Assembly: GCA_943787985.1 (NCBI GenBank)
Contig: CALSOO010000005.1
Location: 62,001-126,000, forward strand
Reading direction: 5' to 3'
Length of the DNA: 64,000 bases
DNA from: an uncultured Paracoccaceae bacterium
GTDB lineage: Bacteria; Pseudomonadota; Alphaproteobacteria; Rhodobacterales; Rhodobacteraceae
Numbering within the stretch: position 1 is the first letter of the stretch; each line of letters starts with the position of its first letter. Shown piece by piece: positions 36,003 to 45,615 of the stretch. The translations under genes were made by a program, and so were the position numbers. The notes below the pieces were generated by a model, which saw only the letters and a program-made list of their open reading frames with translations, had not been told where the DNA came from and ran no database searches.

Positions 36003-38426
36003 ATGCCTCATTCCTTGCGCCTTCCTTTGTCGGGCTTGTCCTGTGCGTCCTGTGTGCGGCGCGCGGAAACGGCTGTTTCGGACGTCACGGGTGTTGAGGC
36101 TGTTGCCGTCAATCTGGCCAATGAAGTCGCGACTGTATCTCTAAACGACCCCTCGGTGTTGCCACAGGTTTTGCAATCTCTGGACAAGGCGGGGTATCCC
36201 GCTGCTCTCGAGACGATCCCGTTGCAAGTGGACGGGATGAGTTGTGCGTCCTGTGTGGGTCGCATCGAGACTGCCGTTTTGCTTCAGTCCGGCGTTGTGC
36301 GTGCGGCGGCCAATCTGGCGACCCAGACGGTGCGTATTGACGTCGTTCAGGGCATGGCCACGCCCCGCACCCTTGCTGAAGTTGTGACTGCCGCCGGATA
36401 CGCCGCGCACCCTGTCGGGGATATGGATGCCACTGCCAAGCCCCGCGATCGCGAAGATCTGGCCCGCATGACGCTGGTCTCGGCAGTCCTGACCTTGCCC
36501 GTTGTGGTGCTGGCCATGGGGGCCCACTTGATCCCCGGCTTTCACACTCTGATCATGTCCACGATCGGTCACACGGTTGATCTGTCGGTTCAATTCCTGC
36601 TGACCACTCTTGTTCTTTTGTGGCCCGGTGCCCGCTTTTTCCGCAAGGGCATCCCCGCGCTGGTCCGCCGTGCGCCTGACATGAACACGCTGGTTGTTCT
36701 GGGCACATCGGCGGCTTGGGCCTATTCCACGCTTGCCCTGTTTGCCCCGTCCTTGTTCCCCCAAGGGGCCGCCGTTGTGTATTTTGAGGCCGCTGCTGTG
36801 ATCACCACGCTGATCCTGTTGGGCCGTTGGTTGGAGGCCCGTGCAAAGGGGCGCACCGGTGCTGCCATTGAGCGCCTTTTGGGTTTGCAGCCCAAGACCG
36901 CGCGCGTGCTGCGTGATGGTGCCTTTGCGGATCATCCAATCGAGCAAATTATGGTGGGCGATCATATCCAGATCCGCGCAGGCGAGCGTGTTCCAGTTGA
37001 CGGCTTGGTGCTGGAAGGCACTGCGTGGATCGACGAGAGCATGATCACCGGAGAACCTTTGCCCGTTGAGAAATCCGTTGGCGCCCAAGTTGTGGCCGGA
37101 ACTGTGAATGGCAATGCCACACTCGTGTTTGCCGCCAATGCAGTGGGTCAGGATACGATGCTGGCCCAGATCGTGCGCATGGTCGAAAACGCGCAAGGTG
37201 CGAAGCTGCCCATTCAAGCTTTGGTAGACCGTGTGACGGGCATTTTTGTTCCAATCGTTATGGGCCTTGCCGTGCTGACCGTGTTGGTTTGGTTGCTTTT
37301 GGGTCCTGATCCTGCATTGAGCCTTGCCCTTGTCGCGGGGGTGTCGGTGTTGATTATCGCATGCCCTTGCGCCATGGGTCTTGCCACCCCGACGTCTATC
37401 ATGGTGGGCACGGGCCGCGCCGCTGACATGGGTGTGCTGTTTCGCAAAGGCGAAGCACTGCAGACCCTGCATGATGTTCGCCTCATCGCGTTTGACAAAA
37501 CGGGGACTCTCACCCTTGGACAGCCCGATGTGATCCAATGCTTGCCCGACGGCGCAGATGATCCATTGCGTTACGCTGCGGCCCTTGAGGCCCAGTCCGA
37601 TCACCCTGTCGCCCGCGCTGTTGTGCGCGCTGCGGCCCATCTTGCGGTCGAGCAGACCGAGGTTGCGCAGGTCCGCGCCGAACCCGGTCAAGGGATCTCA
37701 GGCACAGTGGATGGCAAGCCGGTCCATGTGGGCACGGCGCACTATTTTGAAACGCTTGGCATACCCCTTGGGCCCTTTTCTAACTTGGGTGCTGAAATGG
37801 AATCCCTAGGCCAGACCGTGTCATACGTCAGCGTGGACCGATCGATTGCTATGGTCTTTGGCGTGTCTGACCAGATCAAGCCGACGTCAAAGGCCGCCAT
37901 CGCCGCCTTGCACGACATGGGCATCGAAACGGCTTTGGTCACCGGAGACAATCACGGCGCGGCACGGGCCGTTGCCACCGAAGTCGGGGTAAAACATGTG
38001 AACGCCAAAACTCTCCCCCAAGACAAGGCGCATATCGTTGCAGGCTTTCAAGAACGCCATGGCAGCGTGGCTTTCGTCGGGGACGGGATCAATGACGCCC
38101 CTGCCCTGGCCATGGCCGACACCGGCATTGCCATCGGGACAGGGACCGATGTGGCGATTGAAGCGGCGGATGTGGTGCTGATGTCGGGTGATTTGATGGG
38201 GGTCGTGAATGCGATACGGATCAGCCGCGCGACCTTTCGCAATATCCGGCAGAACCTGTTCTGGGCGTTTGCCTACAATGCCGCCCTGATCCCTGTGGCG
38301 GCGGGCCTGCTGTATCCGCTGTGGGGGGTGATGTTGTCGCCCATGCTGGCCTCGGCGGCGATGGGGTTGTCTTCGGTCTTTGTGCTGAGCAATGCGTTGC
38401 GTTTGCGGCGGTTGAAACTGGGGTAA
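36003..38426 (+). CDS. copA: Copper-exporting P1B-type ATPase
   Basis: Inner-membrane Cu(I) efflux ATPase, 807 residues. Two N-terminal heavy-metal-associated domains have CxxC in GLSCASC (residues 11-17) and GMSCASC (78-84). Eight helices follow, with the metal site CPC at 454-456 (IIACPCAMGLATP), the TGE loop ESMITGEPLPVEK, the phosphorylated Asp in DKTGTLT at 498-504, the SDHPVARAV nucleotide site, and GDGINDAPALAMAD. The ATG at 36003 is the start consistent with family alignment. No CueR regulator gene adjoins it, which is unusual for an isolated copA. Confidence 0.95.
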   Translation: MPHSLRLPLSGLSCASCVRRAETAVSDVTGVEAVAVNLANEVATVSLNDPSVLPQVLQSLDKAGYPAALETIPLQVDGMSCASCVGRIETAVLLQSGVVRAAANLATQTVRIDVVQGMATPRTLAEVVTAAGYAAHPVGDMDATAKPRDREDLARMTLVSAVLTLPVVVLAMGAHLIPGFHTLIMSTIGHTVDLSVQFLLTTLVLLWPGARFFRKGIPALVRRAPDMNTLVVLGTSAAWAYSTLALFAPSLFPQGAAVVYFEAAAVITTLILLGRWLEARAKGRTGAAIERLLGLQPKTARVLRDGAFADHPIEQIMVGDHIQIRAGERVPVDGLVLEGTAWIDESMITGEPLPVEKSVGAQVVAGTVNGNATLVFAANAVGQDTMLAQIVRMVENAQGAKLPIQALVDRVTGIFVPIVMGLAVLTVLVWLLLGPDPALSLALVAGVSVLIIACPCAMGLATPTSIMVGTGRAADMGVLFRKGEALQTLHDVRLIAFDKTGTLTLGQPDVIQCLPDGADDPLRYAAALEAQSDHPVARAVVRAAAHLAVEQTEVAQVRAEPGQGISGTVDGKPVHVGTAHYFETLGIPLGPFSNLGAEMESLGQTVSYVSVDRSIAMVFGVSDQIKPTSKAAIAALHDMGIETALVTGDNHGAARAVATEVGVKHVNAKTLPQDKAHIVAGFQERHGSVAFVGDGINDAPALAMADTGIAIGTGTDVAIEAADVVLMSGDLMGVVNAIRISRATFRNIRQNLFWAFAYNAALIPVAAGLLYPLWGVMLSPMLASAAMGLSSVFVLSNALRLRRLKLG

Positions 38427-38497
38427 GCCCCTGCGCGTGCTTGCTTAACACCCTGCCTCTCGACATAGTGGTGTTGTATTTTATGCAAACTATTTGA

Positions 38498-39616
38498 ATG
38501 GGGCCGGACATGTCGCTGGCACGAATAATCGCAAGTGTATCTGCCGCGCTCTCTATGTTGGCGGTTTTTCTGGTTGTAAGCGCGTGGCTGGACGTCGACC
38601 ACATAGCGGTTGAACAGGCGACGCCTATCACCACGCCTGACGCGCTCGACCAACATCTGACCGAAAGCGCAGCTGCGGACCTTATCCAGCTGCCAACGGG
38701 TGTGTTTGTGCGCTCTGTGGCTTTTGTGTCCTCGACCGACATCAACGTGACAGGAGTCATCTGGCAAAAATACCCCAAGGATTTCCCATATGAAAAAGGC
38801 ATCAGTTTCGCCGAAGAAATTGAGGCTTTTGACACGACAGTCGAGCGCGCCTATTCCGAAACCGTGATCTTTGGCGGAGTGCCCTATGATTTGGTCGGCT
38901 ATTCCTTTGACGTTACAGTGCGCCAATCCTTTGATTACGCCCGCTATCCTTTGGACCATTTGACCTTGTGGCTGCGGCTTTGGCCTGCGGATTGGGACGC
39001 GCATAAGGCTGTGGTGTTTACGCCGGATTTTGAAAGCTACACGGACACCTCCCGCCCTGTGTTCGGAATTGACGGGGACATCGTGCAAGGCGAATGGACC
39101 ATCGACGAGACGTATTTCAGCTATCAAAACATGCCTTATGATACGAATTTCGGGCTGGCCGTGGCTCCAGCGGCGCAATCGGAGTTCTTTTACAACCTTG
39201 CGGCCCAGCGCAAATTCATCAACGCCTTCATCATCAATCTGGTCCCGCTTTTGGTCATCAGCCTGCTGTTGTTTTTGACGCTCATGACCATCTCGGGGGA
39301 CCGCAACCAGGCAGTGCGTTTCGGGTTCAACACGACGGGAGTTTTGGGTACCTGTTCCGGCTTGTTCTTTCTGGTGTTGCTCAGCCACATTCAGGTCCGC
39401 TCGCTGTTTCCCGGGTCGGGGCTGGTGTATATCGAATACTTTTATCTCGTTCTGTACGGGATGATATTGCTGGTGGCGTTAAACGGATATCTGTTTTCGC
39501 TCATCCGTTTCGAGCACGTTACCTTGCTGCATTGGCACGATAATTTCGTGGCAAAGGTCGGGTTTTGGCCGCTGTTGCTATGGGCGCTTGTTTGGGTGTC
39601 TTGGGCCGTGTTGTGA
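38498..39616 (+). CDS. Four-helix membrane protein with beta ectodomain, possible pentameric ligand-gated channel
   Basis: 372 residues: an N-terminal signal/anchor helix (SAALSMLAVFLVVSAWL), an extracytoplasmic region of about 200 residues, then four hydrophobic segments near 240-263, 275-298, 309-333 and 355-372. The ectodomain contains DINVTGVIWQKYPKDF and FDVTVRQSFDYARYPLDHLTLWLRLWPADW. The order beta-ectodomain, a 'YPLDxLTLxLR' strand like the Cys-loop-family 'FPFDxQxLxLxLE', then four helices matches pentameric ligand-gated channels. This is an inference from layout; no exact family was recognised. It lies 71 bases after copA on the same strand. Confidence 0.6.
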   Translation: MGPDMSLARIIASVSAALSMLAVFLVVSAWLDVDHIAVEQATPITTPDALDQHLTESAAADLIQLPTGVFVRSVAFVSSTDINVTGVIWQKYPKDFPYEKGISFAEEIEAFDTTVERAYSETVIFGGVPYDLVGYSFDVTVRQSFDYARYPLDHLTLWLRLWPADWDAHKAVVFTPDFESYTDTSRPVFGIDGDIVQGEWTIDETYFSYQNMPYDTNFGLAVAPAAQSEFFYNLAAQRKFINAFIINLVPLLVISLLLFLTLMTISGDRNQAVRFGFNTTGVLGTCSGLFFLVLLSHIQVRSLFPGSGLVYIEYFYLVLYGMILLVALNGYLFSLIRFEHVTLLHWHDNFVAKVGFWPLLLWALVWVSWAVL

Positions 39617-39672
39617 CCCGGGTCTGATACGCGTGACAGGGGCAAAGACAGGCTAGCAGTCAAACGTATCGC

Positions 39673-40608
39673 CTATGCACCCGGCTGCTGCGTCACAAGG
39701 CACTGGTGGGGTCCGGTTTGTGCAAAATGAGAGCGGCATGCGTCCACGAAATGCCGCACCAACCGGCGGGGACGCGATTTGTCATAGCCGATTGACAGGG
39801 TCAAAGGCGGCAAAGGGTCCGATATCGCAATTCCGACCAAGGATGCGCCACAATAGCTTTGTTGGGTCAAGGGTTGCATGTTCAACACGGCACACCCCTG
39901 ACCCGCACTGACAAGGCTTCGCACCATTTCGGTCGAATTGGCATAAGCGGCGATTGTGACATCCATCGCATGCGCATCAAACAGGCTTTGATAATACGCG
40001 CCCGCAACAGGACGGTTCAGAACGATCAAAGGTTGCGTGGCAATCTGCGCCAGAGTCACACTGGTCCGGCCCGCAAAGGGATGCCCCTCGGGAACAAGAC
40101 AATAGGCCGGCGCTTCGATCAAGGCATCGAAGTCGACGGCGGGGCGCACGTCTTCGCTGACGAACAGGATGGCGTCATAGCGCCCCTGCAGCAGCCCTTC
40201 CTGGGCGCTGTCGTTGTCACATTCAGTGCGGTGCAGCGTGACATCGTGGCCGTTGGGGACAAAAGACGCGAGGATGGGGGGCAGGAATGCGGGGGCAATA
40301 GGCGCGTAGTATCCGATGCGCAACGCCCCACTGAGGGACTGTTTCAAATCCCCTCCTTCGGCCAGAACAGAGGCGTAGTCCTCAAGCAACCGTTCAAATT
40401 TCTGGGCGACGAGCCGCCCGCTGGCGTTGGCCGTGATCCCGCGCGAGCGTTGCCGCACGGTCAGGGTCAGATCAAACGCGGCCTCCACCTGATCAATGGC
40501 CGCCCCCACCGCCGAGGCGGCGATGTTCAGCTCTGCTGCACCCTTGGCAATGCTCCCGTGCCGCAACGCGGTCGTGAAATATTCCATCGTTTTGAGGGAC
40601 ACAGACAT
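39673..40608 (-). CDS. LysR-family transcriptional regulator
   Basis: 311 residues. The N-terminal winged HTH is SLKTMEYFTTALRHGSIAKGAAELNIAASAVGAAIDQVEAAFDLTL, and the C-terminal effector domain is the two-lobe periplasmic-binding type (LRIGYYAPIAPAFLPPILASFV ...). The ATG at 40608 has AGGGG upstream; an alternative start 21 codons earlier would place the HTH unusually far in. It is divergent from the hydroxylase/PanB-like pair, and a strong palindrome lies between, so it likely controls that pair. The inducer is unknown. Confidence 0.93.
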   Translation of the reverse strand: MSVSLKTMEYFTTALRHGSIAKGAAELNIAASAVGAAIDQVEAAFDLTLTVRQRSRGITANASGRLVAQKFERLLEDYASVLAEGGDLKQSLSGALRIGYYAPIAPAFLPPILASFVPNGHDVTLHRTECDNDSAQEGLLQGRYDAILFVSEDVRPAVDFDALIEAPAYCLVPEGHPFAGRTSVTLAQIATQPLIVLNRPVAGAYYQSLFDAHAMDVTIAAYANSTEMVRSLVSAGQGCAVLNMQPLTQQSYCGASLVGIAISDPLPPLTLSIGYDKSRPRRLVRHFVDACRSHFAQTGPHQCLVTQQPGA

Positions 40609-40625
40609 GGATAACCCCTGAAAAT

Positions 40626-40651
40626 CAGATTTAGTTGATAACTTTAATCTG
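40626..40651. promoter_or_regulatory. Palindromic operator candidate for the LysR regulator
   Basis: CAGATT (40626) and AATCTG (to 40651) flank AGTTGATAACT, itself a palindrome, giving a nearly symmetric 26-base site with A/T flanks. It lies 18 bases before the regulator start and about 60 bases before the hydroxylase start, and contains the T-N11-A pattern of LysR sites. Confidence 0.6.
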
Positions 40652-40713
40652 TTTTTCATGCATTCGAACATCTGTCAAACTCCACTATGAACCCTGACAG
40701 AAAGGCCACTCAG

Positions 40714-41694
40714 ATGGACCCGGAGCCTCTCAAAGGTTGGAACCATGTTCCTGCCGTGCCCCTTAAAGTTTCGCCGTTTTTTCGCTGGCCCCTGCGCCCT
40801 TTGGCCATGCTTGCCTGGGTTTGGAATTCCTGGTTTTTGATCACCGAAAAGCTGATCATTATCGGCATCGCGTTCATATCATTCTATTGGTTCCAACCCC
40901 CGTTAGAGGACACCAGAACGCTGGCCTTTGGCTGGATCGCAGAAATGTATATCCGCAACCTGATCCTGATGACGGCCGTGGCAGGCGGGCTGCACCTGTA
41001 TTTTTATACCTTCACCAAACAGGGCAAAGAGCTGCGCTATGACCCGCGCCCGTTGATGAAAAACGGCCGCCAGTTTACCTTGGGCGGGCAAATCAAGGAC
41101 AACATGTTCTGGACGCTGGCAAGCGGGGTCACGATCTGGACCGCCTATGAAGTGCTGATGTTCTGGGCACTGGCCAATGGCTATGCCCCGATGCTCACAT
41201 GGGCGGCGCATCCCGTCTGGTTTGTCGCGATGTTCTTCCTGATCCCGATTTGGGAAAGCTTCTATTTCTACTGGATACACCGCTTTCTGCACATTCCGTT
41301 TTTCTACAAGCACATCCATGCCCTGCATCACCGCAACATCAACGTGGGGCCGTGGTCGGGGCTGTCGATGCACCCTGTCGAGCACGTTATTTTTCTGGGT
41401 TCTGTCATGGTCCACTGGATTGTCGCCGCCCACCCAGTGCACATCCTGTTCCACTTGCAATACTATACGCTGACAGCAGCCACGACGCACACCGGTTTTG
41501 AGGGCTTGGTGGTCAAAGACGAAAACCGCCTTGCACTGGGCACCTTCCACCACCAGATGCACCACCGCTATTTTGAGTGTAATTACGGCTCCCTTGAGAT
41601 CCCGTGGGACACGTTTTTCGGGTCGTTCCACGATGGCACCACCGAGGCCGACGCACGGATGAAAGAGCGTCACAAACGGATTATGGGGAGCTAA
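40714..41694 (+). CDS. Sterol desaturase / fatty-acid hydroxylase superfamily enzyme
   Basis: Membrane di-iron oxygenase of about 326 residues. Several helices carry three histidine clusters: HRFLH (in YFYWIHRFLHIPFF), HALHHRN and HQMHHRYF, the iron ligands of the superfamily. Members act on sterols, carotenoids, fatty acyl or alkyl chains; the substrate cannot be told here. The ATG at 40714 has AAAGG upstream and is preferred to one nine codons earlier with no site. It is followed at three bases by the PanB-like gene. Confidence 0.92.
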   Translation: MDPEPLKGWNHVPAVPLKVSPFFRWPLRPLAMLAWVWNSWFLITEKLIIIGIAFISFYWFQPPLEDTRTLAFGWIAEMYIRNLILMTAVAGGLHLYFYTFTKQGKELRYDPRPLMKNGRQFTLGGQIKDNMFWTLASGVTIWTAYEVLMFWALANGYAPMLTWAAHPVWFVAMFFLIPIWESFYFYWIHRFLHIPFFYKHIHALHHRNINVGPWSGLSMHPVEHVIFLGSVMVHWIVAAHPVHILFHLQYYTLTAATTHTGFEGLVVKDENRLALGTFHHQMHHRYFECNYGSLEIPWDTFFGSFHDGTTEADARMKERHKRIMGS

Positions 41695-41697
41695 ATC

Positions 41698-42477
41698 ATG
41701 ACTGCATTGACCGTCAAAGACCTGTTAGAGGCCAAAGGCAAACGCCAACTGGCCTATGTGCAAGTCGCTCGAGAGGAAGAGGCGATCGCAGCCTCGGATG
41801 CGGGCATGGACATGATCGGCACCGCCTTTGTTCCGGAGCGCGCCCATTTCGCCAAGGCTGTGCCTACCTCCCATTTCCAGTTCGGGATGCCGTGGGGCAA
41901 ACACGCCAATGCAACCGAAGTTCTGCGTGATGCAATGGCCGCAATGCAAGCCGGCGCGCAGTCAGTGTACTGCGGGATGAGTCCGCAGATCATCGAGGGT
42001 CTGGCCCGTGAAGGCGTACCTGTGATCTGCCATGTCGGATTGGTTCCCCCGAAAGCCACTTGGACAGGTGGTTATAAAGCGGTGGGAAAAACCCTTGATC
42101 AGGCCAAGATGGTCTGGCAACAGGTGCAGGATTTTGAAGCTGCCGGAGCCTTTGCCGTCGAGTTGGAAGTTGTGGCGGCAGACCTCGCGAGCGGGATCAG
42201 CCAACGCACATCAATGCTCACGATCTCGTTGGGGTCAGGCGGCGGGTGCGACGCGCAATATCTGTTCTCTGCAGACCTGCTTGGCGAAAACCGTGGCCAC
42301 ATCCCGCGCCATGCAAAAACGTACCGCAACTTTGCCGCTGACCGTGACCGGATGCAGGCAGAGCGGGTGTCGGCCTACAAAGAATATATCGCCGATGTCA
42401 CAACAGGGGCCTTCCCCGAAGCGGGTCATGTCGTCACCATCGACGCACAGACGCTCCGGAAAGTATGGGACACGTGA
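41698..42477 (+). CDS. PanB-like TIM-barrel protein
   Basis: 259 residues resembling ketopantoate hydroxymethyltransferase (PanB): EEAIAASDAGMDMIGT, MPWGKHANATEVLRDAMAAMQAGA, and especially HVGLVPPKATWTGGYKAVGKTLDQA, FEAAGAFAVELEVVAADLASGIS. PanB metal and acid residues appear changed: the usual VGDS, VaDmPF and VKLEGG motifs read MIGTAF, FQFGMPWG and VYCGMS. It may therefore act on a related 2-oxo acid or phosphoenolpyruvate-type substrate. Directly coupled to the hydroxylase gene. No panC is nearby, which argues against a simple pantothenate role. Confidence 0.7.
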   Translation: MTALTVKDLLEAKGKRQLAYVQVAREEEAIAASDAGMDMIGTAFVPERAHFAKAVPTSHFQFGMPWGKHANATEVLRDAMAAMQAGAQSVYCGMSPQIIEGLAREGVPVICHVGLVPPKATWTGGYKAVGKTLDQAKMVWQQVQDFEAAGAFAVELEVVAADLASGISQRTSMLTISLGSGGGCDAQYLFSADLLGENRGHIPRHAKTYRNFAADRDRMQAERVSAYKEYIADVTTGAFPEAGHVVTIDAQTLRKVWDT

Positions 42478-42644
42478 CGTTGAACCACGCCCTGTGAAAT
42501 CACACATCCCTTCCCATCTGCCGCATACTCCTGTATGCGCGCGCTATCTGGCGTTCGGACTCTAGCGCCAGACCAATACGACAAAGCGAGTCAGGGGCAA
42601 TACGGCCCCTATGCAAAGGCCAATGGGCCAACAAGGAAACTTAG

Positions 42645-44783
42645 ATGTTTAACGTAACTACGAAATCCATGCAGTGGGGCGAAGAGACGCTTACACTGGA
42701 AACAGGCAAAGTCGCGCGTCAAGCCGACGGTTCTGTCATCGCCACATTGGGCGAGACATCCGTTATGGCCAACGTCACTTTTGCCCGCAAGCAAAAGCCG
42801 GGTCAGGACTTTTTCCCGCTGACTGTGCACTACCAAGAGAAATACTACGCTGCTGGTAAAGTACCGGGTGGCTTCTTCAAGCGTGAGGCCCGCCCCACCG
42901 AGAAAGAAACACTGACAGCGCGTTTGATCGACCGTCCCATCCGTCCACTGTTCGTCCCTGGCTTCAAAAACGAAGTTCTGGTGATGTGTACTGTTCTGTC
43001 CCACGATCTGGTGAACGATCCGGACATGGTTGCGATGATCGCCGCCTCTGCTGCGTTGACCATTTCCGGCGCACCGTTCCGTGGCCCGATTGCTGCGTGC
43101 CGCGTTGGTTTTGAGGGTGGCGACTACATCCTGAACCCGGAAGTTGACGACATGCAGGACCTGCGCCTGAAGCCAGAACAGCGTCTTGATCTGGTTGTTG
43201 CCGGCACAAAAGAAGCCGTGATGATGGTCGAATCCGAAGCCTACGAACTGTCCGAAGCAGAAATGCTTGGTGCGGTGAAATTTGCTCACGATTCCATCCA
43301 GCCCGTGATCGACCTGATCATCGAGTTGGCCGAAGGCGCTGCAAAAGAGCCGTTCGATTTCCAACCTGCTGATTACTCCGAGCTGTCTGCAGCCGTTGCA
43401 AAAGCCGGCGAAAAAGAAATGCGCGCAGCCTTTGCCATTGGCGACAAACAAGAGCGTACGTCTGCGGTTTCCGCAGCCCGTGCCAACATCATGGACGCCT
43501 TGACCGAAGAGCAGCAATCTGATGCCAACCTTGGCTCCGCGATGAAGGGTCTGGAAGCAGGCATCTTGCGCGGCGACGTTGTGAAAACGGGCAAGCGCAT
43601 CGATGGTCGTGCGACGGATGAAATCCGCGACATCGTTTGCGAAACCGGCATGTTGTCCCGTACGCACGGCTCTGCCTTGTTCACACGCGGTGAAACACAA
43701 GGTTTGGTTGTGACCACTTTGGGCACCGGAGACGACGAGCAGTTCATCGACGCGCTGCACGGCAACTTCAAATCCAACTTCCTGCTGCACTATAACTTCC
43801 CACCCTATTCGGTTGGTGAAGTTGGTCGTGTGTCTGGCCCGGGCCGTCGTGAAATCGGTCACGGTAAACTGGCATGGCGCGCTTTGCAGGCGGTTCTTCC
43901 TGCCGCAACTGATTTCCCGTACACCGTTCGCGTTGTCTCCGAGATCACAGAATCCAACGGCTCGTCTTCTATGGCGTCTGTCTGCGGTGGCTCCTTGTCC
44001 ATGATGGACGCGGGTGTTCCGCTCAAGTCTGCCGTTGCTGGTGTTGCGATGGGTCTGATCATGGAAGACAGCGGCGAATACGCCATCCTGTCCGACATTT
44101 TGGGCGACGAAGATCACCTTGGCGACATGGACTTCAAAGTGGCTGGTACCGAAAACGGCATCACGTCTTTGCAGATGGACATCAAGATCGCAGGCATCAC
44201 GCCAGAGATCATGGAAAAAGCGCTTGAGCAGGCCCGTACCGGCCGGTTGCACATCCTTGGTGAAATGAGCAAAGCCCTCACAGGTGCTGCTGAATTCTCA
44301 GAGCATGCGCCACGCATCGAAACCATGCAGATCCCAACGGACAAAATCCGTGAAGTGATCGGTTCAGGCGGTAAAGTGATCCGTGAAATCGTTGAAGTGT
44401 CCGGCGCCAAAGTCGACATCAACGACGAAGGCATCATCAAGATTGCGAGCCCGAACGGCGAAGCGATCAAGAAAGCCTACGACATGATCCACTCGATCGT
44501 GGCAGAGCCAGAAGAAGGCGCAGTTTACACCGGTACCGTCGTGAAAATCGTCGACTTCGGTGCATTCGTGAACTTCTTTGGCAAGCGCGATGGTCTGGTC
44601 CACGTCTCCCAAATCGAAAACCGCCGTTTGAACCACCCCTCCGACGTCCTCAAAGAGGGCCAGGAAGTGAAAGTCAAACTGTTGGGCTTTGACGATCGTG
44701 GCAAGGTACGCCTGTCCATGAAAGTCGTCGATCAGGAAACTGGCGAAGAAGTCGTTGAGAAAAAAGAAGAAAAATCAGAGTAA
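42645..44783 (+). CDS. pnp: Polynucleotide phosphorylase
   Basis: Phosphorolytic 3'-5' exoribonuclease and degradosome component. 712 residues: two RNase PH domains ([27 protein letters not shown]; the second with [36 protein letters not shown]), a KH domain ([19 protein letters not shown]) and a C-terminal S1 domain ([22 protein letters not shown]). Full length. Usually adjacent to rpsO; here separated from it by about 9 kb of accessory genes. A terminator follows. Confidence 0.98.
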   Translation: MFNVTTKSMQWGEETLTLETGKVARQADGSVIATLGETSVMANVTFARKQKPGQDFFPLTVHYQEKYYAAGKVPGGFFKREARPTEKETLTARLIDRPIRPLFVPGFKNEVLVMCTVLSHDLVNDPDMVAMIAASAALTISGAPFRGPIAACRVGFEGGDYILNPEVDDMQDLRLKPEQRLDLVVAGTKEAVMMVESEAYELSEAEMLGAVKFAHDSIQPVIDLIIELAEGAAKEPFDFQPADYSELSAAVAKAGEKEMRAAFAIGDKQERTSAVSAARANIMDALTEEQQSDANLGSAMKGLEAGILRGDVVKTGKRIDGRATDEIRDIVCETGMLSRTHGSALFTRGETQGLVVTTLGTGDDEQFIDALHGNFKSNFLLHYNFPPYSVGEVGRVSGPGRREIGHGKLAWRALQAVLPAATDFPYTVRVVSEITESNGSSSMASVCGGSLSMMDAGVPLKSAVAGVAMGLIMEDSGEYAILSDILGDEDHLGDMDFKVAGTENGITSLQMDIKIAGITPEIMEKALEQARTGRLHILGEMSKALTGAAEFSEHAPRIETMQIPTDKIREVIGSGGKVIREIVEVSGAKVDINDEGIIKIASPNGEAIKKAYDMIHSIVAEPEEGAVYTGTVVKIVDFGAFVNFFGKRDGLVHVSQIENRRLNHPSDVLKEGQEVKVKLLGFDDRGKVRLSMKVVDQETGEEVVEKKEEKSE

Positions 44784-44806
44784 CCTCTGAAAGTCCTCTT
44801 AAAAGG

Positions 44807-44839
44807 AAAGGCCTCGGCGGCAACGTCGGGGCCTTTTTT
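44807..44839 (+). terminator. Terminator of pnp
   Basis: Thirteen-position stem with two wobble pairs (AAAGGCCTCGGCG / CGTCGGGGCCTTT), loop GCAA, followed by T-run, 23 bases after the pnp stop. Confidence 0.9.
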
Positions 44840-44917
44840 ATGGATACGATTTCTGTATGACATTCCACCCTTTCCCCTCTAAGTTGATTGGGATTATGGT
44901 AAAAAGGATCCTGTTGT

Positions 44918-45340
44918 ATGCGTTTGAAAATCGTTTTGGTCGCCGCCCTATGTATGTTCACGCAAGGCGCGCATGCTGACACACTGGATCAGATCGCTGG
45001 AAAATCCGCTTTTGTCACCACCACGTTGAAGTTCCTGAAAAGCAAACGCGCGGTGTCGGTCTACGCGAGCACCAAACCATATTGCCCTTCCGCATTTTGG
45101 TGGAGCGCGCGCCCTGCCGCCGATCGCGACGCCCGCAGAGGTTTCCAAAAGCAGATCACGCTACAAATAGGGGATTTGGCAACACAGACGCGATCACGGT
45201 ATCTGGTACCAGAGCCATTGATAAGGCTGTGTCCTATGAAAATGGCGTCCGTTCTCAGTATACTGGTGCTAGATTTTCTGAACGCCAGTTTAGCGCGGTT
45301 GTTGATGGTCAACGGGTCAATGGTGTCGCAGATGATGTGA
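44918..45340 (+). CDS. Signal-peptide ORF reading into the toxin cassette
   Basis: An ATG opens a frame with a good signal peptide (MRLKIVLVAALCMFTQGAHA) and about 40 plausible mature residues (DTLDQIAGKSAFVTTTLKFL). Beyond about residue 60 it crosses the toxin coding region in the wrong frame and looks random. Another frame briefly reads ALPPIATPAEVSKSRSRY before a stop at 45174. I read this as the exported front part of a larger gene that has lost its reading frame before the toxin domain. Confidence 0.4.
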   Translation: MRLKIVLVAALCMFTQGAHADTLDQIAGKSAFVTTTLKFLKSKRAVSVYASTKPYCPSAFWWSARPAADRDARRGFQKQITLQIGDLATQTRSRYLVPEPLIRLCPMKMASVLSILVLDFLNASLARLLMVNGSMVSQMM

Positions 45341-45612
45341 CGATTATCGGTGGCAAACCGACTGCGGTTGAAGCTAAGTTCACCGAAAATTGGGCAACTT
45401 CCCCCCGTAATCCTGAAAGTTCTGTAGCGAATTTGCCCTTTGCTGTCGCAGAACGAAATCAGATGATTACTCAGGCTAGAAACTACTCGGCGGGTTTCCG
45501 AGGCGGTGCGGTTTATCATACAAACAGCACGGAACTGGCAACCCATTACAGTCGAGCTTTCAATGACGCTGGTATCACAAATTTCAAATTTGTGATCACG
45601 CCAACACAATAG
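45082..45612 (+). CDS. Restriction-endonuclease-fold polymorphic toxin domain
   Basis: From about 45172 the frame encodes a compact domain of roughly 145 residues like the C-terminal nuclease tips of contact-dependent or Rhs/T6SS polymorphic toxins. Landmarks are SGTRAIDKAVSYENGVRSQY, GVADDVTIIGGKPTAVEAKF (PD-(D/E)xK-type Asp and ExK), AERNQMITQARNYSAGFRGGAVYHTNS and ITNFKFVITP at the end. No delivery region is attached, and the frame's first codons (a TTG at 45082) do not look like a real start. Base composition is AT-richer than in the flanks. The next gene starts three bases after the stop and is a candidate immunity gene. Confidence 0.7.
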   Translation: MPFRILVERAPCRRSRRPQRFPKADHATNRGFGNTDAITVSGTRAIDKAVSYENGVRSQYTGARFSERQFSAVVDGQRVNGVADDVTIIGGKPTAVEAKFTENWATSPRNPESSVANLPFAVAERNQMITQARNYSAGFRGGAVYHTNSTELATHYSRAFNDAGITNFKFVITPTQ

Positions 45613-45615
45613 GTT

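Noticed and set aside
36141..37691. 516-codon open frame antisense to copA
   Set aside because: Low-complexity Gly/His/Gln/Arg composition, fully inside a complete gene.
42609..44252. 547-codon open frame antisense to pnp
   Set aside because: Shadow of pnp; Phe/His/Gln-rich and without a start site.
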